A stretch of 12,870 nt of DNA from Isotricha intestinalis (GCA_023807065.1 JAJJLU010004456.1:1-12870); one strand, 5' to 3'; counted from the first letter of the stretch, positions 1-8,394 are shown. Numbers and translations: made by a program. The notes: generated by a model not told the origin, from the letters alone.

Positions 1-77
1 ATTTTTAATTATTTTTTTCATTTTATAATTAAATAAATATCATAAAACCTTTTTTTACTAAATAATTCTTTAAAAAA

Positions 78-2888
78 ATGTTCAAAAATGATAATGGACC
101 AATTATAGGAATTGATTTAGGAACAATACAGTCTTGTGTTGGAATAATGAGGAATGGTAGAGTTGATATTGTTCCTGAAGCTAATTCAAGTCTAAAAATT
201 ATATCATCAACTGTATGCTTTACTCCCACAAAAACCTTAATAGGAACATCAGCAAGAAATAAAATGAGACAATTTCTTGAATCATCTATGTTCGAAAGTA
301 AAAGATTACTTGGACATAAATATTCAAATCCTAATGTTCAAGAAGATATTAAAAGATGGCCTTTGAAAATAATTGAAGATCCAAAAACTAAAAAACCAAA
401 ATACGTTGTTAAAGTAAATAATAAAGATAAAGAATATTTTCCAGAAGAAGTTTCTTCTATGATATTAGAATATCTAAAAGAACAAGCAAAAATTTATAAT
501 GGAAACAAAGAAATTAAAAGAGCAGTAATAACAGTTCCTGCTCATTTTAATAATTTACAAAGAGAAGCAACAATAGAAGCAGCAAAAAAAGCAGGTTTAG
601 AAATATATAAAATAATTAATGAACCAACTGCTGCCGCTATTGCTTATGGAGATATAATTAAATCAGATAATGAAAGAAAAGTATTAATATTTGATATTGG
701 TGGAGGAACTTTTGATGTTTCTATTGTTAAAATTAAAGGTAATGAATATGAAGTTTTAGGATGTGATGGTGAAGAACATTTAGGAGGAGAAGATATTAAT
801 CAAAGATTATTTGATTATGTTATAAAGGAAATTAAGAAAGATAAAGATTTTGAAAAATATGATTTTTATAAGAATAAAAAAGATGATATAGGAATGTTTC
901 AAACAATAAAAAGTATAAGATCACTAATAGAAGAAGTTAAATTAAAATTAACTTCAGAAGATGAAGGAACGTTTTTTTATAATAATTTATGTGGAATTAA
1001 AAATTTTCAATTAATAATAACAAGAAGTAAATTTGAAGAATTATGTATGGATTTATGGAAAAAATGTTTTGAAAGAGTAGAAGGTGCGTTTAAAATTGCA
1101 AAATTAAATAAAAAAGATATTAATGAAATAATATTAGTTGGAGGTTCAACAAGAATTCCAAAAATTCAAAAAATGGTTAAAGATTTTTTTGGAAAAGAAC
1201 CTTTAAGAAATATAGATCCAGATGAAGTAGTTGCTTATGGAGCTACTCTTGCAGCTTATTTAACAGATTTAGATATTAAAGATACAACATCTAAAAATAT
1301 TGGAATTTCAATTGGAGGAGGAAAAATGACAACTATTATTCCTAGAGGATTACCAATACCTTTAGTTGGAAAAAATCTTTTAAGATTTGAAAAAGAATAT
1401 ACTTTAGGAGGTAAAAAAAATCCAGAACAATTAATTATTAATATATATGAAGGAAATAGTGATAATGTATTAGAAAATACATTTTTACAAAAATTCACTG
1501 TTTGGTTAGATAAAAAAGATAAAGAAAAAAAAATTAAAATTTCAATGATTCTTGATCATAATTCTATTTTAAAAGTTAATGCAAAAGTTAATAATGGAAA
1601 AGACAATGAAATTAAAATTTATATGGATACTAATGAACATTCAGAGAAAAGAGAAGAAAAATACGATAAAAAATCATCAAGTTCATTTATTGGTGTTGAT
1701 TTAGGAACAACAACATCATGTGTTGGAATAATGAATGATGATAATGAAATTGAAATATTACAAGATCGTGGAAATGGTAGTAGATTAATTCCTTCAGTTG
1801 TTTGTTTTACAAATGAAACTATTTATGTTGGAGAATCAGCTATAAATATAGAAGGATATTCTAAATCTAAAATATATGAAAGTAAAAGATTAATTGGTCA
1901 TAAATGGGATGATAAAATAATAGAAGAAGATATTAAAAGAAGTAATGTGAAAATAATAAAAGATAAATCAGGATATCTACAATATAGTTTTAAAAAAAAT
2001 AATGAAGAAATAAAAAAATATCCAGAAGAAATTTCGCTTGAAATATTGAAACACATAAAAAAAGAAGTAGAAATAAAAATAAATAAAACAATAAATAATA
2101 TAGTAATTACAATTCCTGCTCATTATGATGATAATAAAAAATCAATAATAAATAAAATATGTGAGCAATCAGGATTTAAAGAGATTAAAATGATTAATGA
2201 ACCAACTGCTGCAGGAATTGCATATTTATATGAAATACAATCTGATAAATTAAAAACAATTTTAATATTTGATATTGGAGGAGGAAATTTTGGGGTATCT
2301 ATTTTACAAATTAAAGGTAAAGAATATAAAGTTTTAGCTTCTGACGGTGAAGAACATTTAGGAGGAGAAGATTTTAATCGAAAATTATTTGATTATGTTA
2401 TAAAAGAAATTAAGAAAGATCAAAGATTTAAGAATATAAATCTCGAAAAAAAAGATTCTGAAAATCCAGAAGAAGCAAAAAAAAGATTATATAATTTATT
2501 TAGAATAAAAAAGGCTGTAGAAAACCTAAAAAATAAATTATCAGATCTAAACAATGCACAATTATCTATTGAAAAATTAAATGATTCTAATGATTTTAAA
2601 TTAACAATAGAAACAAAAAAATATCAAGATTTATGTGAAAAAATATGGGAGAAAATTTTTAAAAAATTAAATCAAACCTTTGAAAACAACAATATAAAAA
2701 AAACTGATATAGAACAAATAATATTAATTGGAGGTTCATCTAGGACACCAGGAATCCAAGCAGAACTTAAAAATCAAGGTTTTAAGGAGAAAGTAATATT
2801 TTTTAAAAGAAATTCAGAAGAATTCACCTCAATGGGTGCAACATTGTATGGAAATGAAAAAGTTAAAGAAAACATTGATTTGAAATAA
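78..2888 (+). CDS. Tandem Hsp70-like protein: complete NBD + beta-SBD fused to a second, catalytically altered NBD
   Basis: Cytosolic-type Hsp70 relative of 936 residues, against about 640 for a usual Hsp70. First half: phosphate-1 loop GIDLGTIQSCVGI (residues 11-23, Asp13), catalytic-type Lys75 in ESKRLLG, INEPTAAAIAYG, phosphate-2 loop FDIGGGTFDVS (Asp206, Thr211, Asp213) and IILVGGSTRIP near 351-361. All ATPase residues look present. A beta substrate-binding domain follows (about 408-520), but the usual hydrophobic DVTPLSL linker reads DTTSKNI and there is no helical lid. A polar Ser-rich joint (SSSS, 533-536) leads to a second NBD: GVDLGTTTSCVGI with Asp541, Lys603 in ESKRLIG, INEPTAAGIAY and IILIGGSSRTP. 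There the phosphate-2 loop reads GGGNFGVS, so the Thr and second Asp are Asn737 and Gly739. The protein ends after this NBD with no EEVD tail. The start is the first ATG, just after an A-run. Inference: the second NBD is regulatory or inactive. Codon use is uniform throughout. Confidence 0.93.
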   Translation: MFKNDNGPIIGIDLGTIQSCVGIMRNGRVDIVPEANSSLKIISSTVCFTPTKTLIGTSARNKMRQFLESSMFESKRLLGHKYSNPNVQEDIKRWPLKIIEDPKTKKPKYVVKVNNKDKEYFPEEVSSMILEYLKEQAKIYNGNKEIKRAVITVPAHFNNLQREATIEAAKKAGLEIYKIINEPTAAAIAYGDIIKSDNERKVLIFDIGGGTFDVSIVKIKGNEYEVLGCDGEEHLGGEDINQRLFDYVIKEIKKDKDFEKYDFYKNKKDDIGMFQTIKSIRSLIEEVKLKLTSEDEGTFFYNNLCGIKNFQLIITRSKFEELCMDLWKKCFERVEGAFKIAKLNKKDINEIILVGGSTRIPKIQKMVKDFFGKEPLRNIDPDEVVAYGATLAAYLTDLDIKDTTSKNIGISIGGGKMTTIIPRGLPIPLVGKNLLRFEKEYTLGGKKNPEQLIINIYEGNSDNVLENTFLQKFTVWLDKKDKEKKIKISMILDHNSILKVNAKVNNGKDNEIKIYMDTNEHSEKREEKYDKKSSSSFIGVDLGTTTSCVGIMNDDNEIEILQDRGNGSRLIPSVVCFTNETIYVGESAINIEGYSKSKIYESKRLIGHKWDDKIIEEDIKRSNVKIIKDKSGYLQYSFKKNNEEIKKYPEEISLEILKHIKKEVEIKINKTINNIVITIPAHYDDNKKSIINKICEQSGFKEIKMINEPTAAGIAYLYEIQSDKLKTILIFDIGGGNFGVSILQIKGKEYKVLASDGEEHLGGEDFNRKLFDYVIKEIKKDQRFKNINLEKKDSENPEEAKKRLYNLFRIKKAVENLKNKLSDLNNAQLSIEKLNDSNDFKLTIETKKYQDLCEKIWEKIFKKLNQTFENNNIKKTDIEQIILIGGSSRTPGIQAELKNQGFKEKVIFFKRNSEEFTSMGATLYGNEKVKENIDLK
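1656..1802 (+). repeat. 147-bp duplicated segment, copy 1 (inside the tandem Hsp70 gene)
   Basis: Covers the Ser-rich joint and the phosphate-1 loop at the start of the second Hsp70 domain. The copy at 5612-5758 matches at 145 of 147 positions by direct reading. The two differences change Lys to Glu and Gly to Asp. Similarity stops abruptly at both ends. Confidence 0.95.
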
Positions 2889-3101
2889 TTAATTGAATAT
2901 TTTAATTCATAATAAAAATTTGAAATTAAAATATATTGATAATTTATCTATTTTGAATTGTTTAAATTTAATTAAAACTTAGGATTTTATTTTATTAATA
3001 TATATATTAAAATAATAATACTTTTAAATATAAAAAATAAAAATATTTTAATTATTAATTAATATCAGAGATCACCTTTTTTTATATAAATAAGTATAGA
3101 A
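2889..3101. other. Intergenic spacer between the two Hsp70 genes
   Basis: Almost pure A/T sequence of about 210 bases with no coding potential. A TATA-like TATATAAATAA lies at 3083-3093, only about 10 bases before the ATG, so its role as a TATA box is doubtful. I see no convincing heat-shock element (alternating GAA/TTC triplets). Confidence 0.5.
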
Positions 3102-4631
3102 ATGGAAAAAGAAATAATTCTTGGAATTGATTTAGGAACAATATATTCATGTGTAGGAATAATGAAAAATGGAATTGTTAATATACTCACTGAAGAATCT
3201 TCAAATAATAGAATAATACCATCAATGGTTTGTTTTAAAGATGATAGATGTTTTATAGGAGAAAGAGCAAAAAATTTGATAATAGAATATCCTGAATCAT
3301 CATTATATGAAAGTAAAAGATTAATTGGGCTTAAATATTCAAATCCTCATGTACAAAAAGATATTAAATTAATGGAACCTTTAAAAATAATTGAAAAAAA
3401 TGAGAAACCAAAATATCTTATTAAAGTGAATAATGAAGATAAAGAATATTTTCCAGAAGAAGTTTCATCTATGATTCTACAATATTTAAAGAAAATTGCA
3501 ATAGATTATGAAAATAATGAAAATATTAAAAGAGCAATAATAACAGTTCCTGCTCATTTTAATGATTTACAAAGACAAGCAACAATAGAAGCAGCAAATA
3601 AAGCAGGATTAGAAGTAATTCAATTAATTAATGAACCAACAGCTGCTGCTATTGCTTATGGAGTACAAAATTATTCAGATAAAGAAAGAAAAGTATTAAT
3701 ATTTGATATTGGTGGAGGAACTTTTGATGTTTCTATTGTTAAAATTAAAGGTAATGAATATGAAGTTTTAGGATGTGATGGTGAAGATCATTTAGGAGGA
3801 GAAGATTTTAATCAAAGATTATTTGATTATATTATAAAGGAAATTAAGAAAATTAATGTTTTTAAAAAAATTAATTTTGACTCTCAAGATAAAGAGAATC
3901 TTAAAAGAATAAGTAGATTAAAAGAAAAAATTGAATTACTAAAAACTGATTTATCAAGAGAAATCAAATTTGAATTTAATTTTAAATATTTAGATGGAAA
4001 TAACAGTCTTAAATTAACAATAACAAGAAGTCAATTTGAAAAAGAATGCATGGATTTATGGGAAAAATGTATGAATATAACGAAAAAACTTATTGAAAAA
4101 AAAAAAATAGATAAAAAAGATATAAATGAAATAATATTAGTTGGAGGTTCAACAAGAATTCCAAAAATTCAAGAAATGGTTGAAGGTTTTTTTGGGGTGA
4201 AACCTATGAAAAAGATTAATCCAGAAGAAGTAGTTGCTTATGGAGCAACTCTAGTAATTCACAAAAAATTAAAAATAAAAGATACAACATCTAAAGAAAT
4301 TGGAATTTTAATTCAAGATAAATTAAGTATTATTATACCTCGTGGAGCTGTTATACCTAAAGCAATAAATGATGGTTTTATTAAATTGAGATATGCAAGA
4401 TATTATTATATTCAAAGACCAGATATTACACAATTTCCATTAAAAATTTATGAAGGAAATAAAGAAAATGAAAAAAATTTATTGAAAGAATATACTTTTA
4501 ATGTTAATAAATCTAGTAAACATTCAATTAAAGTTTCAATGATTATTGAAAGAGATTCAATAATTAATGTTAAGGTAGAAGTTAATGAAAAAGTAGTTAA
4601 AAATGATACATTTGAAGTCAATTTTTTTTAA
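3102..4631 (+). CDS. Hsp70-like chaperone, NBD + beta-SBD, lidless
   Basis: Hsp70-family protein of 509 residues, about 130 shorter than a typical cytosolic Hsp70. The ATPase domain is complete in its key residues: GIDLGTIYSCVGI (Asp10), Lys72 in ESKRLIG, INEPTAAAIAYG, FDIGGGTFDVS (Asp202, Thr207, Asp209) and IILVGGSTRIP. A beta-sandwich substrate domain occupies roughly residues 395-505 (IIPRGAVIP, LKIYEGN, IKVSMIIERDSIINVKVEV). The stop then comes where the helical lid and EEVD tail would start. As in the first half of the upstream gene, the interdomain linker is degenerate (KDTTSKEIGI). The start is chosen because GIDLG follows it at the normal distance. The gene is a clear tandem paralogue of the upstream gene and is almost identical to it in one patch (3684-3851). 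ATP-driven binding of unfolded peptide is the family role. Loss of lid and linker makes ordinary foldase cycling doubtful. Confidence 0.93.
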   Translation: MEKEIILGIDLGTIYSCVGIMKNGIVNILTEESSNNRIIPSMVCFKDDRCFIGERAKNLIIEYPESSLYESKRLIGLKYSNPHVQKDIKLMEPLKIIEKNEKPKYLIKVNNEDKEYFPEEVSSMILQYLKKIAIDYENNENIKRAIITVPAHFNDLQRQATIEAANKAGLEVIQLINEPTAAAIAYGVQNYSDKERKVLIFDIGGGTFDVSIVKIKGNEYEVLGCDGEDHLGGEDFNQRLFDYIIKEIKKINVFKKINFDSQDKENLKRISRLKEKIELLKTDLSREIKFEFNFKYLDGNNSLKLTITRSQFEKECMDLWEKCMNITKKLIEKKKIDKKDINEIILVGGSTRIPKIQEMVEGFFGVKPMKKINPEEVVAYGATLVIHKKLKIKDTTSKEIGILIQDKLSIIIPRGAVIPKAINDGFIKLRYARYYYIQRPDITQFPLKIYEGNKENEKNLLKEYTFNVNKSSKHSIKVSMIIERDSIINVKVEVNEKVVKNDTFEVNFF

Positions 4632-4948
4632 AAATTAATGATTTTTAAAAAACTATTATTATAATTGAAAAATTAATTTTATATATTTTCAATCTTATTT
4701 TGAAGTTTGATTTGTTTAAAAAGAAATAATTCAATTTATTTCATAGATGTTTACTCTCAAAGATTTTTGTATTTTCACAATTTTATAATTATTTTTTTTA
4801 TTATATTTTCATGATCATTGAAATATCATTATAATTCAAGAAAATAACACTATCACCAAAAAATTAAATATATTAATATGCTATTTTTATAAAAAAATTA
4901 AATATTTATTTTATTTATTATTGTAATATATATTCAATAATAAAATAA
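4632..4948. other. Intergenic, no gene seen
   Basis: About 315 bases of A/T-rich DNA with stops in every frame. Short T-rich and A-rich runs are present, but I see no RNA gene, clear promoter or repeat. Confidence 0.6.
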
Positions 4949-5613
4949 ATGTCAAATTATAATAAAGAAATAAATCCAGAAAAAAATAATAATCCTTTCA
5001 TAAACATAAATAAAGCTTTAAGAATTATTCAAAAATATAATGCTGTATGTAAAATTCCTGTTGGAAACAATAGTTCTGGAACTGGTTGTTTTTGTGAAAT
5101 AAAAATTAAAGGAAATTTAAAAAAATTTTTGTTTACTGACAATCATATTTTAAATGAAGAGAATATAAAAAAGAATAAAAAAATAAATATAATTATTGAT
5201 AATATTCCAAAAAAAATAGAAATTACAGATAATAGATTTAAATGCACAGATCCAATAATTATTACACTTCGATAGAAATAATGAATGAAGATAATCTTAA
5301 TAATGGTTTTTTTGAAATTGATAATCAAATAAATTGTAAAAATCCTAATGAATTGTATAAATTAGAGGAATATGTAATTATTCAATATCCTCAAGGAAAG
5401 GGATATCAATGGAGTGAAGGAAATGTATCAAAAATTGAAAAAATCAATTTATATCACAATATTCCCACAGATAAAGGTTCTTCAGGTTCTCCAATTATTG
5501 CATTATCAAGAGCATCATCTGTTATTGGAATTCATTGTGGAGGAATGGAAAAAGAAGCTTTAAATAAAGGAATATTTTTTCATTATATTTTAGAAGATAT
5601 TAAAAAAAAATGA
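4949..5613 (+). pseudogene. Trypsin-like serine peptidase (PA clan, S1-like), one internal frameshift
   Basis: Two overlapping frames together make one chymotrypsin-fold peptidase domain of about 220 residues. The first frame (4949-5275) holds the N-terminal barrel: SSGTGCFCEI, then FTDNHIL with the presumed catalytic His66. The second frame carries SIEIMNEDN, the strand that normally follows the catalytic Asp, then the nucleophile motif GSSGSP (Ser codon 5482-5484) and IGIHCGG. The frame changes near 5262-5268 (net gain of two bases or loss of one). The Asp is not clear: DPIIIT sits where a Dyt-IEI motif is expected. Either the gene is inactivated or a sequencing indel lies here. There is no signal peptide, so the protein would be intracellular. 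The second frame ends at a TGA directly after a 9-A run (5602-5610). Immediately after it lies an Hsp70 fragment that would be read in phase if one A were missing. Confidence 0.8.
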
Positions 5614-5758
5614 AAAATACGATGAAAAATCATCAAGTTCATTTATTGGTGTTGATTTAGGAACAACAACATCATGTGTTGGAATAATGAATGATGATAA
5701 TGAAATTGAAATATTACAAGATCGTGGAAATGATAGTAGATTAATTCCTTCAGTTGTT
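5612..5758 (+). repeat. 147-bp duplicated segment, copy 2
   Basis: Direct-orientation copy of 1656-1802 with two mismatches. The left edge falls exactly at the end of the protease reading frame. To the right, similarity stops after the codons for PSVV. Confidence 0.95.
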
Positions 5759-5830
5759 AAATTTTTAATGAATATGAAAAAAAGTTGTAAGAAAATAAAT
5801 GAAAATCAAGAAACTTATTCTCCAATTTAA
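5612..5830 (+). pseudogene. Hsp70 N-terminal fragment abutting the protease (possible protease-Hsp70 fusion)
   Basis: An open stretch of about 72 codons without its own upstream ATG. It begins EKYDEKSSSSFIGVDLG, includes the Hsp70 phosphate-1 loop DLGTTTSCVGI, and runs to IPSVVKF. It then becomes an unrecognised Lys/Asn-rich tail (NMKKSCKKINENQ) and ends at TAA 5828-5830. Residues before VKF are nearly identical to residues 527-575 of the tandem Hsp70 at 78-2888. Only the first beta-strands of an NBD remain, so no ATPase fold is possible. It is one base out of phase with the preceding protease across a 9-A run. It could be a relic of a former protease-Hsp70 fusion or a recent insertion of a duplicated piece. 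Confidence 0.8.
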
Positions 5831-5931
5831 ATATAATAAAATTCTTTTATATAATAAATTTAAAATATTAAAATTATGTTTTTTTATTAATTTATTTTTT
5901 TTATTTTTTATGGATTATAAATCAATGGCAG

Positions 5932-5957
5932 ATTGGGGATTGGGCCCGATCCCCAAT
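5932..5957. repeat. 26-bp G+C-containing palindrome, copy A
   Basis: The sequence starts ATTGGGGATTGGGCCC and its second half is nearly the exact reverse complement (one mismatched pair that would be a U-G wobble in RNA). It stands out sharply from the surrounding A/T DNA. A near-identical copy (24 of 26 bases) lies at 8186-8211. It may be a transposon terminus, a joined pair of terminal repeats or a protein-binding site. Confidence 0.85.
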
Positions 5958-6070
5958 ATAAAAATATAAAATTAAAAAAAATAGTTAAAAATTTATTCAA
6001 TGTTTAAAATATATATTATTATTTTATTTTATAAAAATTATAATATTTAACATTAAAATAATAATTATAA

Positions 6071-7380
6071 ATGTATTATGTAATATTTTTGTTTTATATT
6101 CAACTTATTTTTATTAATAATGAAATTAATATAACAGAAATAGATAATACATTTGAATCTCAATTTCAATCTTCTCATTTAAAAACAGTTTCTGTCTTAT
6201 TGGTCAATAAAAAAGATATTTCTTTCAAAAAAACATATAGAAAAATCAAAGTTAATTCAAATACTCCATTTAATTTAGGTTCTATTTCAAAATCATTTAC
6301 TGCAATAGGGATATTGCGATTAATAGAAAAAAAAAATATATCAATGAATCAAAATTTGAATGAATTTGAAATTTAAAAAAATATTTAAAAGAAGATATTC
6401 TTAAAAAAATAACTGTAGGAGAATTATTAAATCACACAAGTAGATTAGAATCAATGAAATTTAAGTATAAGGAATCAAATAAAGGAAAATTTTCATATTC
6501 AAATATAGGATATGGTTTTTAGCGAAAATTATAGAAAATATTTCAAACAAAACATATTCGGATTATATGAAAGAATATATATATTTAGTCGATTAAATAT
6601 GCAGAATTATGCAACAGATTATAAAGATCCTAAAAACAATGGTTTAATTAAGAGTTATAGGAATTTTTATGGCTTTTATTATGATATTAACAATATAAAA
6701 GATGAAATGTCAGATAAATTTATGATACCAGTAGGTTTTATAACAACATCAATGAATGATATGGAAATAATTTTCAAATTTCATTTAAATAAAGGTGAAA
6801 ATATTTTTGATAATGTTAAAATAATGTTAGAAATTATGTACAATGGAACAATAAAAGCATATAATTCCTTTTTATATGGTATGGGAATATGGAGTGAAAC
6901 AATCAAAATCATAAAGTGTATTATCATTACGGTGAAACAAGTAGCTTTTCAAATAATTTTTTTATTATTCCTGATTTGGAAATTGCAGGTTCAGTTTTAA
7001 TAAATTCTCAAAATTTTTTAACTTATAATATAATTTCTGAACTAAAAATGACTTTAATACATTTATTAGTAAAAAAAGATTATAATAATATTGGAAATAA
7101 ATGTGTTTTGAATCATTTATTATTTGATATTAATTATATTGTAGCTAATTTAATTCCTATTGGTATATTAATCTTTTATATTATTAGAATTAAAAAAAAA
7201 GAACGTATGTGGATTCAAAAGGGAATAAAGAGTAAAATAATAATAAATCTAGATATTATTTTTTTATTTTTCTTTCCAATTTATTTAATTAATCTATCAA
7301 GTGTTGTTGAAAATATACAAGATGCCTATTTTACAGTAATATTGTTAATTAATGAATTGTTTTTTTTTGTTAGTATTTAA
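6071..7380 (+). pseudogene. Beta-lactamase-family serine hydrolase (class C/PBP-like) with signal peptide and C-terminal membrane helices, multiply frameshifted
   Basis: Five reading-frame pieces in order rebuild one protein of the beta-lactamase/esterase family (PF00144 type). The N-terminus MYYVIFLFYIQLIF looks like a signal peptide. FNLGSISKSFTAIGIL holds the SxxK nucleophile motif (Ser codon 6281-6283, Lys 6290-6292). A second frame (about 6375-6522) carries ITVGELLNHTSRL and the YxN motif as YSN (6496-6504). A third frame (6519-6596) has IIENISNKTYSDYM. A fourth runs to about 6900. A fifth carries YHYGETSSFSNNFF, whose HYG (6925-6933) matches the KTG/HxG motif. The last part has about three hydrophobic helices (IVANLIPIGILIFYII and later). 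All three active-site motifs survive, so decay is recent or some breaks are sequencing indels. The known family hydrolyses peptides, esters or beta-lactams; the substrate cannot be told. It is mostly bacterial, so transfer is possible but unproven. Confidence 0.75.
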
Positions 7381-7479
7381 AATTTATTTTGTTTTGTGCT
7401 ATAAATTTAAATTTAAAAATAAAACTCTAAATGAATCTCTAAAAAATAATAAAATAGAAATAATTAAATAAGAATTTAA

Positions 7480-7662
7480 TTGCAAAACTATGTTATTCTT
7501 ATGTTTTTAATTAAAATATTATTTTTATTTAATTTTTATTTTAAATTCATTCAATTTATCGAATTTAATCATAAATTAAAAAAATTTTATCACATTTATA
7601 GTTTGAAATTATTAAAAATTGCTCCTGAAATTATTAATCATTTTAAAATTTATCATTTATAG
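7480..7662 (+). pseudogene. Hydrophobic 60-codon open stretch, possible tail of the serine hydrolase
   Basis: Starts only at a TTG codon and reads YVILMFLIKILFLFNFYF followed by a basic part. It would form one or two membrane helices. It lies 100 bases after the multi-helix C-terminus of the serine hydrolase relic and may be its last membrane segment in another frame. T-rich DNA produces hydrophobic frames by chance, so this is weakly supported. Confidence 0.2.
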
Positions 7663-7875
7663 ATTTTTTATTTGAAATAATTATATTCAAAAAATAGTTC
7701 TCTAAAAATTAACTATTAGAATACTTCCAAATTATGAGTCTTTTTTTGTTTGATTTTTATGATTATAGATTTATGAATAAAATTGAGAAAAATGTCGTAT
7801 ATAACTAAACCATGTTTTTTTAAATATGCCTAGTTCAAATCCAAAAAAAAACAGAAAAAAATATAAAATTGACTC

Positions 7876-8118
7876 TCAAAGAATAGGAGAAATGTGAATC
7901 ACATTTTTATTTATCTCACAGTATAAATCAGCAGAAAAAAAGCTAACACCATAATAAACAGTATGTTGAATAGTGAAATAATCCAGAAAATATGTCATGC
8001 CCATTTGTGCCCTAAGTATGAAAAAAATTTTGGAAATCCATGAAATTATATATTCAGGAAGTAAAATGATGAATTGGATATTTTTATTATAAATATTTAA
8101 AAAATAACACCCACACAA
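7876..8118 (-). other. Antisense open frame of 80 codons, unrecognised
   Basis: Reads MCGCYFLNIYNKN and later RAQMGMTYFLDYFTIQ and YYGVSFFSADLY. Composition is more varied (Cys, Trp, Gly, Gln, His) than chance frames in neighbouring A/T DNA. I recognise no family. It could be an unidentified relic or a chance frame in a less A/T-rich patch. Confidence 0.15.
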
Positions 8119-8185
8119 ATAAAATAAATTAAATTAATATAAATTTTTATTAAATAGATAAAGATTTTTAAATTACCAATAAAAT

Positions 8186-8211
8186 ATTGGGGATTGGGCC
8201 TAATCCCCAAT
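8186..8211. repeat. 26-bp G+C-containing palindrome, copy B
   Basis: Starts ATTGGGGATTGGGCCT and is self-complementary apart from one pair. It matches copy A (5932-5957) at 24 of 26 bases. The GATTGGGGAT core also appears, inverted, at the left end of the inverted-repeat element at 9185, hinting at a shared repeat family. Confidence 0.85.
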
Positions 8212-8394
8212 TAATTTTAATTAAACATTAAATTTATTTATTTTTAAATATAAATATTTATAATTATAAAAAATAATATATAAATAATTAATTTTTAAAT
8301 TATTTATTATCCCTATAAAATATAATAATAGAGTCCCTTTTTTAAAAAATCTTGTAAAAATATTAGGTTTATTTGTTCAATTATAAAAAAAATC

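Noticed and set aside
29..229. Minus-strand open frame over the start of the first Hsp70 gene
   Set aside because: It is antisense to a certain coding region, has no recognisable domain, and arises from the codon pattern of the real gene.
1256..1498. Minus-strand open frame inside the first Hsp70 gene
   Set aside because: Shadow of the Hsp70 beta substrate domain; no family features.
5262..5275. An intron explaining the protease frame change
   Set aside because: The two halves of the domain abut with no extra sequence that could hold a GT...AG intron, so an indel is the simpler explanation. The same holds for the serine hydrolase breaks.
5143..5328. Minus-strand hydrophobic open frame over the protease
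   Set aside because: A-rich sense DNA gives Phe/Ile-rich antisense frames; the sense strand carries clear protease motifs.
7734..7849. Short plus-strand frames beginning MSLFLFDFYDYRF and MPSSNPKKNRKKY
   Set aside because: Only about 24 codons each, ending in stops, with no recognisable continuation in any frame.
7825..7850. A tRNA suggested by a GTTCAAATCC T-arm-like motif
   Set aside because: No matching acceptor stem, anticodon arm or D-arm can be drawn around it, and the following A-run breaks the stem.
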